Part shown: one piece after another, positions 56,215 to 64,000 of the stretch
Layout: every line of letters starts with the position of its first letter
Numbering within the stretch: position 1 is the stretch's first letter
NCBI GenBank assembly: GCA_021234155.1
Contig: JAJEKV010000026.1
Span: forward strand, 2,668,001-2,732,000
DNA length: 64,000 nt
Reading direction: 5' to 3'
Source: Isoetes taiwanensis
Taxonomy: Eukaryota > Streptophyta > Lycopodiopsida > Isoetales > Isoetaceae
Translations under genes and position numbers: made by a program
The notes under the pieces: generated by a model
Databases searched by the model: none
What the model saw: the letters and a program-made list of their open reading frames with translations, nothing else
What the model was told of the DNA's origin: nothing

Positions 56215-56760
56215 CTATGTGAACATTATTGACAATGGTTCTACATCTATAGGAAACATGTAGTTCCCCTCCAGTTTAATACTATCCCTAGGCCATGCAA
56301 CAATAGTTGGAACCTCTAGTTGCTTCACACAAGCAAGGCATTCTTGTTTGCCTGAACCCTTTTCCTTCCAATTGTCATATAATTTTGAGATTGCCACACC
56401 TAACCTGTTCTCCCCTAATCTTTCATCATTCACTGCATTGATAGGATCTGCTAGAACAATAATCCCTTCTCCTACTGCCTCTCTGTTGCATGCATGCAGG
56501 ATCTTGACCTTTTTGTTTTTCCAATCGACCCGAGTATAAAGTACAATTTCCTTTCCTTTGGCGTCATCCTTTTCATTTGAGGTCTTTTCCTTTCCTTTGC
56601 CATCATCAACATCATTTGGAGTCTTTTCCTTTCCTTTGCCATCATCAACATCATTTGAGGTATTTTCCTTTCCTTGGCCATCATGTTCATTAGTTGGGGA
56701 TTTTTCCTTGCCTTGATCAGCATCATTGGGGGCTTTTTTTTTTAGCTTTTTGCATGCCAT
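56215..56760 (-). CDS. Repeat-bearing ORF with DUF8039-like C-terminus
   Basis: A 181-codon open frame starts with 'MACKKLKKKAPNDADQGKEK'. It then has four to five repeats of a roughly 13-residue charged unit (N-D-V-D-D-G-K-G-K-E-K-T-P), followed by 'VDWKNKKVKILHACN', 'GVAISKLYDNWKEKGSGKQE' and 'VPTIVAWPRDSIKLEGNYMF'. The W-P-[RK]-[DE]-x-[IL]-K ending recalls the DUF8039 domain found in plant transposon-associated proteins and also at 63108. It lies 85 bp upstream of the DUF7869 pieces in the same direction and may be its first exon or partner. Confidence 0.45.
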   Translation of the reverse strand: MACKKLKKKAPNDADQGKEKSPTNEHDGQGKENTSNDVDDGKGKEKTPNDVDDGKGKEKTSNEKDDAKGKEIVLYTRVDWKNKKVKILHACNREAVGEGIIVLADPINAVNDERLGENRLGVAISKLYDNWKEKGSGKQECLACVKQLEVPTIVAWPRDSIKLEGNYMFPIDVEPLSIMFT

Positions 56761-56765
56761 TGACC

Positions 56766-56815
56766 TAGAACAAAGTTTAAAATGAAACGCACTTATTTAA
56801 GAAGTGCGTTTGAAA
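56766..56815 (-). repeat. Leader sequence shared in inverted orientation with 60357-60410
   Basis: Just upstream of the ATG at 56760 the minus strand reads AAGTGCGTTTCATTTTAAAC followed by TTTGTTCTAG. The plus strand at 60380-60412 has nearly the same string. Confidence 0.6.
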
Positions 56816-56819
56816 GATT

Positions 56820-58725
56820 CCTCTAAAAAATCTAAAACATCTTAAGATTTAGCTAAAAAGAGGCCTTGATTGTTTTTAGCCAAAATTTATGCAAAACTTT
56901 TTCCTGAAAATAGTGATTTTGCATAGACAATTTAATGATAAGAAGTTCAAAAAAAAATAAAGTCCTAATTTGGGGGGGTCAACAAACCATTCTGCAAGCC
57001 AGTAAAACAACAAGTAGCAAAATAATGAAGATTAGAATGAGATGTTTTAACTTTATTCATGAGCATTTACGAAATTGCATGTTGTAGAAGCCATCCAATG
57101 TAATGCCACACAACAAATATAGGTTATGTTCTAAAAACTCAGAAATGCAATTATATGCAGCTATAAGCATAGCATACCATAACACCACATCTCGCTTTGA
57201 CAACCCTTCAGGATCATCTGAAACAGTCACATGGATATCCTCCCACATACAGAGTTTAAATATAATAACATGTTCTAGTGTGAAGGAACAATCACAGGGA
57301 CATCATGTGTAATGGATGTCATATGTATGCTATGTTACATGTTATGGTTATCGAACATGGAATGCCCAGAAAATGCTGGCTGTACTTCCATTTGCTTGAT
57401 GCATGCCAATAGTGCATACATCTCAGCTTCTGAATCTCATCATTAGTTTATATTTTGCACAAACAAAATTTTCTACGTGAGAGATCTAGACGTCTAAGAC
57501 TGCATCATTTGGTTTATATTTAACATGATTATCAAAGTGAGAAATTTAGATTTAAGGTTGTTTTCAGTTCATTGCCCAAGTACGAATGCAATGAAATGAT
57601 CATACCATTAGACATGGTTTGGGCATGAGCTTAAAAAATTTGTTACTATACAAATGCTAAGAATTTAGAAATGGTTCGAAACATGTTAAGAATTTAGAAC
57701 CTACTACTTATATTCAGCATGTAAATCTAAGGAAAGGTTTTGAGATCTTTATTAGAATGCAGCATGTAGATCTAAAGGAGGCTTTTGAGATATTTATTAG
57801 ACTGCACCACAGAGACAACTTTCGCCAATAGAAGAGTTTATAATTTAGCACAGATGAAAAGCTTTGTGCCTTTACAAAAGATGCGACAACATTGTATTTC
57901 TGCTTTTAAACACTAGCTTAGCAACTAAGACTCAGCTTGGGACATCTTACAAGGAAGAAAATGCTTCTGATTTACTTTCCTTCTAAATCACGATTAATAG
58001 CCACAATGCAAACCTACAGATCTATGAAACTTGTATTTAAGAAGAGGAATCACCCTCCAAATCATGAAAGATCCTGGACTGCAGTGGCAGTGGTGCCAAT
58101 CTTACAGAATACCATCATAAGTACCATCATAAACATCATAAGTAGTCTATGAACATTATACGTTCATTATAGTTTACCATCATAAGTAGACTATGAACAT
58201 TACTAGTAGTTTACCATCATAAACCACAATAGTCTGCACTCATTGATAAAATCATTCATTCATTGATCTGCATTCCTTGACCTGCATTCATTAATAAAAT
58301 CAGTGCATTCATTAATAAAATCAGAGCTGATAAAATCATTCATTGACAAAAAGCATTCATTCATTGATCTGCATTCATTGATAAAATCAGAGCTGTTTTG
58401 TCAAACAAAATAGATGGAAAACAGAGCCATCCAAGCTTGTTAGTGCTCCGTAACTCCGATTCTTAAGTCTTTACAATGAGTTTTCAAACTAATATCAAGT
58501 AATTTTAGCTGGATAAATCCTCCAAATCTGACACATTTCTAACCTCTAATTTCTCTAATCCCTCCTTCATCTGCACTTGTGATATCTGCATCTAATATAT
58601 GCGCTTAATATCTGCACTTGTGAGATATTTGCAAAGGAAAAATCATGCTTGGAATGGAGTAATCTACATGACCAACCCCAGAAACAATCTTTACAGTTTT
58701 AGCTCCATGAACTTAAAAAAAGATA
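56820..58725. other. No recognised gene; ATTCATTGAT-type short repeats
   Basis: AT-rich DNA. CATTCATTGATCTGCATTCA and ATAAAATCA units recur at 58240-58400, and ATCATAAGTA(G/C) at 58100-58220. Confidence 0.35.
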
Positions 58726-58729
58726 GAAG

Positions 58730-59075
58730 CTTCTACCTGTGCTGAGGCCTTCTCCATGGTTCAAGAGTGCAGCCAGAAGAACCTCGTCTACCCAAAACAG
58801 AACAGTGTGCCGACCCCTTCAGAATTGAAACTCGGCTACCCCTGTAAACCGACCTGTATGAAACCTTGAAAATCTCGGCTCTATTTGCCTTGAAAACCTC
58901 TGAAAACCTCGGCCCTGTTTGCCTTGAAACCTTGAAACATTGAACTCGGCTACCCCTGTTTGCTATGAAACCTTGAAAACTTGTGTGAAACCTATTCGAC
59001 CTGTGTGAAACCTGTTTGCATTCGACCTGTCGACCTGTGTGGAAACCCATGTGGACGAACAAGCTGAGCCGCACT
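58730..59075. repeat. GAAACCT(TG)-rich tandem repeat
   Basis: Short units such as CCTTGAAA(A/C)CT, CTCGGCTACCCCTG and CGACCTGTGTGAAACC recur. Frames through it are not gene-like. Confidence 0.6.
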
Positions 59076-59235
59076 AATAGAGTAGAACCTAAAAAAAAAA
59101 TTCTTCTTCAAAGCTTCTTGAAACTAAGAAATAAACCTTCTGCATCACTAACAAACTCTTGCCGCATCAACAAACACCTTAAATCGTTAGATTATCACAA
59201 CCCTAATGCTTTCCTTGCACAAGTTTTCCTAGCCT

Positions 59236-59740
59236 CGGTATAAATTTATACCGTCAAAAGCATCTGGCATGTTTTAGCCAGGCAAAATCATGTTATATCC
59301 ATGGAATGTCAAGTTATAACCGTAAATAAAGTTCCATTTCCCAAAAATTCCTTGTTATAATGTATATATTCCTTGTTATAATGTATGGAATTTATAACGA
59401 AATGTTTTTTTCAAGAGAGCTCGTGGTATAAATTTATACCGTGACCTCCTTTATAAAAAATTTCGGTATAAATTTACACTGCTCCCAATATTTTCATGTG
59501 GGGAGATGGTATAAACTTATACCGCTTGAGCTCACCGGCGGTATAAATTTATACCACTCGAGTTCTTTCCTTGTATACTGCTTGAGCTCACGTAGTAGAA
59601 ATTTGTATTGTTTGAGCTCATGCGGTATAAATTTATACCGTTCAATAAATTCAATGTATCGCTTGAGCTCACGTTGTAAAAATTTATACTGTTTGGTGCA
59701 TTGCCTCCCGAGCTCCCGTTTGGTATAAATTTATACCGTC
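59236..59740. repeat. Cluster of CGGTATAAATTTATACCG palindromes
   Basis: A perfect 18-bp palindrome occurs at 59236-59253, with further perfect or near-perfect copies around 59430, 59462, 59506, 59537, 59622 and 59721. GCTTGAGCTCAC(G/C) motifs lie between several of them. Confidence 0.8.
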
Positions 59741-59744
59741 CAAT

Positions 59745-60955
59745 AACATGGGGAACATTAATGCTTATGAACTAAATCTAAAAAACACCTTTTTATGAAA
59801 CAACCATGTTGTACGATTACCTGGTAACTAAAAATGCATTTTGGAGCAACTATAAGGCGAAGCTCACAAGTTGCCTGTTGTGACTCAAACAATACTGAGG
59901 TTACCATGCGGGTTGTGGTTTCATTGGGGCAGAGGAACGTATACTTTTCATCATGGGGCAGAGGACGAGAATAGCTCTGGTAATCATGGTCTCAGCGTGT
60001 CAGACGTAGCCGCAGTGTAACTTTATTCAAAATGTCAAATCTACCACATTTTTTACAATTTTGTTCAAAAATTTGTAGTGATTTCAAAAACTTTAATTGC
60101 AGTGCCTTTTTGTCGCTCTAGTGCACTTGATGTTTTTTTCAATGTCTACTTTTTTTTAGTCTCTGAAATTGCCACTATTTTTCATACTAAACTAGGGGGC
60201 TAAAAGGGGGTATCAAACACTTTTGCATAGACGCTAAGTTGAATTAACCCCTCAAAAATAGTACCTAAAATATCCAAATTGTCACACTTGTCACAAATTT
60301 ACCTCGAAAAGGGACCTTTTTAAGGGAATTTTAGGGAATCTTTCAAAGATTCCTTTTAAAGTGCGTTTGGAGCAAATAAGTGCGTTTCATTTTAAACATT
60401 GTTCTAGAATGCGTAAAAACATATAGTAAGTTAGCATATCCAAATAACCTCTCACTAACATGTTCATAAATGAAAGCCTCATATGTCTTATTCTATTTGA
60501 TCATTCTATTTATATAATGGGATTCCCCAAGTTATTTTCCTCAACATTATATATAAATAAAACCCTCTACTTATAACCTTCTAACTTGTATCCTATAATA
60601 ACCTTAGAAACAACTTTTAAGGTTATTATAGGTTAGCAGTTTTAAGGTTAAGAAGTTTATTATAGGTTATTATAGGTTAGAAATTTTAAGGTTGGAAAGT
60701 TATTGTAGGTTAAAAGTTTTAAGGTTAGAAGTTCTAATTTATGAACTTTTAACTTAACTATTAACTTAAAACTAGCATATAAACTTATAACTCATAACTT
60801 TTAAACTTTTAAACTTAATAACCCTTAAAACAATTAACCCTTAAAACAATTGTCCTTAAAACAATTAACCCTTGTAATAAATTTTCGCGGAAGTTATAAT
60901 GGCGCGGTACGAAATTTTAAAAGCAGTTATTATTTCAAGTTAGCATTCCTTTTCG
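59745..60955. other. AT-rich DNA with short GGTTATTATAGGTTA and CCTTAAAACAATTAA repeats
   Basis: No coding region seen. The piece at 60357-60410 matches the leader at 56766-56815 in the opposite orientation. Confidence 0.4.
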
Positions 60956-60956
60956 A

Positions 60957-61588
60957 ACTTTTCTCTCACACTTTCGAACTTTTCTAATTCCAGGCGCTTC
61001 TGCTTCCAATTCCAGGCATTCCAGGCGCTTCTGCTTCCAATTTCGGCTTCCAATTTCTCGGCTTTCTCGGCTTCTATCTGCTTCTCGGCTTCAATCTATC
61101 TTTCTCGGCATCTATTTTTCTATCTTCAATCTATCTGCTGCATGACCTAAGGAGGAGATAATATTATCTTATCTTCTATCTTTCTCGGCTTCAATCTGCT
61201 TCTCGGCTTCTATCTGCTTCAATCTGCTTCAATCTGCTTTTATCTGCGCTTTCGAGCTTTTCGAGCTTTCTGCTTTTGGGTTTTCGGCTCAAAGTTTTTT
61301 CGGCTCGAAGGTTTCTACAAAGCATTCGGCTAAAGGTTTCGGCTCTCTACAATCTCTCTGGTTTTTTGGCTTCGGCTTGCAATAACAAAGTTTTCTGGTT
61401 TTTTGGTTTTGTGTTAAAGCTTTTCGGCTTCTCAGTTTCCAAATTATCTGCTATTGCTTCTTCTCGGCTTCTTAAGGCTCAAATCATCTGCTATTGGATT
61501 CTTCTCGGCTCAAATCAACTTTTGTTTTCGATTTTTGGTTTTGGCTCGAAGGCAAAGGCTCAAATCTCGGGTACAGAACACAAATAGG
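60957..61588 (+). promoter_or_regulatory. Pyrimidine-rich possible 5' leader exon
   Basis: TTCTCGGCTTC and CTTC(A/T)ATCTGC units recur through a CT-rich stretch ending at CAAATAG/GTTAGTATTTCTTG, a plausible splice donor. An acceptor-like TTCTAG at about 62411 would join it to the ATG at 62421. This is inferred only from splice-like signals. Confidence 0.3.
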
Positions 61589-62154
61589 TTAGTATTTCTT
61601 GTTCTTTACTTAAAGTAGTATATGAGCTTCAGGGTTAATCAAGGGTGAGTGCTTTCTGGCTTAGACTTTTACATGCATCAGTCCTATACTGCCCTAGCAC
61701 CTTCATATATAGATCCATTGCTTATAAACATGTTCTATTGTTTATATGATCTTGCTCTATGATCTTGCCTATATGATCTATCTGCTCTATGATCTTGCTT
61801 ATATGATTTTGCTGTATCTGCTCTTATTCTATTTAACTAGCTCTTCCTCTATCTGCTCTAAATAATGAACTAAAACAATGAACTAAATAATGAACTAAAC
61901 AAGGAGTATTATTATTATATATCTGCTCTATCTGCTCCATCTGCTCTTAGATTTGCTCTATCTATTCCCCTGGCTTTATATTCTATTTTACTGGCTCTTA
62001 TTCTATTCTACTGCCTTCATATTCACTGGCTTCATATTTTGCATTCTGCAATCTGCATTCTGCATTCTTCATTCTGCTCTCTGCTCTGTGCCTGTAAGTA
62101 GATATGTTTTTTTTATCCATATATTTTTTCTATAGAATGATATGTTACAATGGG

Positions 62155-62885
62155 CGAAATCGCCCTTGGCGCATATCTGGTTTGGCTTTCTATTTTCCAC
62201 TAGGTTAATCAAATCGCGCCAGGTGCATTTCTAGTTCGGCCTTTCTATCTCATACTGCTTTATACAAATCGCGCCAGGCGCGTATGAAGTAGATCTGTAA
62301 AAAAAAACACTATAGTAAACGCGCCTGGCGCGATTTGAATTTTGTACATTTAGAATCGTTTTCTGGGGAGAGGAATATCATTTGCTAATTAGTTAATTTC
62401 TCTCGTTCTAGTGCATACACATGGCTGCTTCTAGTTCAAATATAGTTCCCCTGGACGACCATCAACGCTGGACCCTGTACAAGATACTACTTAATTGTGT
62501 TGTTCAAAACATTCACAGAGAGCTGGAGAAGCCATATGACAGTTTGTATGAGGGGCCATGGGAATGCTACCATCGCATCACTGGACATATGCGGCTCCTC
62601 ATGCTCTTAATAAGGCTCATGCCAACAAATAAATACGAGGATTTGATTAGGAGTATCAAGGATCGATACAACACTCTGATTTGGAGACTCGACATTCGCA
62701 GGGACGAAGAGGATGATGTCATATCAGAGTAGTCAAGCTGGCACTTTTGTCGATATTGGGCCGATGAAGTGGGCCTATGTGACATTTTGTAGAGATAGGA
62801 AGAACTCGCGCCTGGCGCATTTTTACAGATGGAGATGTATATTTTTTTTTGATTATAAATACAAACTCGCGCCTGGCGCAATTTT
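62155..62885. repeat. CGCGCCAGGCGC palindromic motifs flanking a small ORF
   Basis: Related GC-only cores in AT-rich DNA lie near 62158, 62216, 62270, 62317, 62808 and 62868. The first three read AAATCGC(GC)C(A/T)..GCGC; the last three are in the opposite sense (CGCGCCTGGCGC). Confidence 0.75.
62421..62732 (+). CDS. Small hypothetical protein, 103 residues
   Basis: An open frame from an ATG with good context (A at -3, G at +4). It begins 'MAASSSNIVPLDDHQRWTLY', is predicted mostly helical with 'LLMLLIRLMPTNKYEDLIRS' and ends 'RRDEEDDVISE'. It has no signal peptide and no family I recognise. It is bracketed by the GC palindromes and followed by the foldback at 62956. It could be a real small gene or part of a non-autonomous transposon. 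Confidence 0.4.
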   Translation: MAASSSNIVPLDDHQRWTLYKILLNCVVQNIHRELEKPYDSLYEGPWECYHRITGHMRLLMLLIRLMPTNKYEDLIRSIKDRYNTLIWRLDIRRDEEDDVISE

Positions 62886-62955
62886 GCAGCTTATACTTTA
62901 ATGTCACGCTTATTTTATTATGCTTTTTTATATGCAATGTCGAAAACATTAAATC

Positions 62956-63057
62956 CTTTGATGCCCTCCAGCCAGTCTGACCAACCCCAAGAAACTACAT
63001 ATTTTCATTAACGTGTAGTTTCATGGGGTTGATAAGACTGGCTAAAGAACATCAAAG
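62956..63057. ncRNA. Foldback resembling a microRNA precursor or small MITE
   Basis: Two 45-46-nt arms (62956-63000 and 63012-63057) pair at about 37 of 45 positions by hand count, with a loop of about 11 nt. CTTTGATG, AGCCAGTCT, CAACCCCA and GAAACTACA pair without gaps. Most mismatches are transitions. No known microRNA sequence is recognised. Confidence 0.4.
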
Positions 63058-63107
63058 AATTCAAAATTCACAACATCACGCGGATGTTTTGATATATTCT
63101 TTTTTTT

Positions 63108-63491
63108 TTAATATCCAAATATACATACCTTTTTCAGACGTTCTTTTGGCCATGCTACAAATGTGCCCACGCTTTCACCAACTGTATCGCCTCCGGGATG
63201 TCTTCGTGGAAGAGCCTCATCTTCATAATTGCAGTTTATAATGGAAATCTTACAGAAACTGTTTCCAAGAGGAACACCATGACACATAGAACTTGGATTC
63301 AGATCTTCGATTTTACATAATCCTACTCGGCGCTTCAAGTTTGCTGTTAAAAGATAGCATTCTTCTCCGACACTGATAAAGAACCAGAATGCTAGAATTG
63401 GCATTGGGAAATATAAAGGACGAATTCGGAAAAATAAAAGATGAATTGGGAAAAATAAAGGACGAAAAATAAATTCGGAATGGAACCACAC
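63108..63491 (-). pseudogene. DUF8039-like domain fragment
   Basis: The minus strand reads 'SMCHGVPLGNSFCKISIINC' and 'VGESVGTFVAWPKERLKK', the typical H-G-V-P-L-G-x-x-x-C-K-V and W-P-K-x-x-[IVL]-K blocks of DUF8039. No upstream start with a full protein is visible, so it is a fragment or one exon of a transposon-associated gene. Confidence 0.55.
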
Positions 63492-63499
63492 TCACTTCA

Positions 63500-63670
63500 G
63501 TTCAGCAGACATCGTTTGATCTTGGGATCGATTGTAGATCTTCGGCGCCCGATCGATTGATCTTGGGCGCTCTAGACGGTCGATTGATCTTGATCTTGGG
63601 CGCTCTGAGGACGGGTCTGAGGGCGCTCTGATTGATCTTGGGTCGATTGAGGGCGCTCTGATAGTAGGTG
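63500..63670. repeat. TTGATCTTGGGCGCTCT short repeats
   Basis: GATTGATCTTGGGCGCTCT and TCGATTGA units recur five or six times in a GC-richer island about 260-430 bp upstream of the ATG at 63927. Confidence 0.6.
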
Positions 63671-63926
63671 GCCGATTAGGTGGTAGTAGATTGCCACATA
63701 TGCATTTCTTGAAAATAATAATTATTTGTTTTCTTGAAATTGCATTGAAAAGAAAAACACATTTTAAATTTGTAAATGAGCGGGAAGGGCGGTTAATTAA
63801 GGCGGTATAATTGAAAAGGACGCGAATTTGAATTTACGGTTGTAAATCTGACGGCCTAGATTATGAACGCATACATATAAGTTTAAACCAAAACCCCAGT
63901 CTCATATTATCCGCACTTGCAGTTCT

Positions 63927-64000
63927 ATGGCGTCTAGAGGATCTGGCAGCCGCGGCCGAGGCGCAGGTAGAGGTGGGCGACAGGCCAAAGCACAAATCCA
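63927..64000 (+). CDS. Start of an Arg/Gly-rich protein, cut by the window edge
   Basis: The ATG at 63927 opens 'MASRGSGSRGRGAGRGGRQA' and is still open at the edge. ACATATAAGTTT near 63872 could be a TATA element, and GAGCGGGAAGGGCGG near 63780 resembles an E2F-type site. RG-rich starts occur in gag proteins, RNA-binding proteins and some histones; 24 codons do not discriminate. Confidence 0.45.
   Translation, partial: MASRGSGSRGRGAGRGGRQAKAQI

Noticed and set aside
59236-59740. A string of TATA boxes
   Set aside because: The TATAAA cores are embedded in perfect 18-bp palindromes repeated at irregular spacing with no downstream ORFs, so a palindrome-based explanation fits better.
1-64000. 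tRNA or rRNA genes
   Set aside because: I looked for cloverleaf-like and conserved rRNA strings and saw none; the only tRNA-related sequences are the two PBS sites.

Overview
This is a transposon-dense stretch of a land-plant nuclear genome. I found no intact, confidently identifiable host gene. Evidence for a plant: Ty3 chromoviruses with a C-terminal chromodomain and an initiator-tRNA-Met primer site, L1-like and other LINEs, hAT elements, and fragments of plant gene families (a subtilase propeptide, a cyclic-nucleotide-gated channel exon, a PLS-type PPR gene). The DUF7869-like ORFs, LINE types and repeat load would suit a large seed-free plant genome such as a fern, but the sequence alone does not settle the species.

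Layout. 1-1.5 kb: a LINE reverse-transcriptase remnant and a small inverted minisatellite. 1.54-15.89 kb: chromovirus 'element 1' (minus strand; 3' LTR stub to 1720, pol, gag, leader, PBS, 5' LTR 14390-15894), split by a 6.4-kb hAT element (5983-12377, perfect 8-bp target duplication) that itself carries a small LINE insertion. 16.5-19.4 kb: L1 remnant, AT-rich repeats, an unrecognised ORF. 19.46-49.2 kb: a second, inverted hAT copy, split by a 23.7-kb chromovirus, 'element 2' (22223-45923, minus strand). 49.3-52.6 kb: LINE remnants and a coding-like minisatellite. 54.0-56.8 kb: a broken DUF7869/DUF8039-type transposon gene. 58.7-63.7 kb: AT-rich DNA with unusual palindrome clusters, a small ORF and a foldback. 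The right edge enters an Arg/Gly-rich ORF.

The main discovery candidate is in element 2. Directly after its PBS, in the sense of the retroelement, is an intact 461-codon ORF (43601-42216). It begins with the first nine residues of histone H3 (ARTKQTARK after Met) and ends in a recognisable H3 histone fold: 77 residues, no gaps, about half identical to canonical plant H3 by my hand count. About 320 residues of charged, Pro-rich sequence lie between the two. Its promoter/leader (TATA box, two long hairpins, untranslated leader) is a paralogous copy of the leader in front of the element's own gag at 31.3-31.9 kb. The element therefore appears to have two parallel transcription units, one for gag-pol ending in a chromodomain (a family that often binds methylated H3 tails) and one for an H3-tail-bearing protein. 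Gag-pol is riddled with frameshifts while the H3-like ORF is open.

Second theme: gene-fragment capture. Both hAT copies carry an antisense three-exon piece of a subtilase (signal peptide plus inhibitor propeptide) inside a transposase intron, and a sense cyclic-nucleotide-gated channel exon with both splice sites. Element 2 also carries a PPR fragment and about 9 kb of satellite-like DNA.
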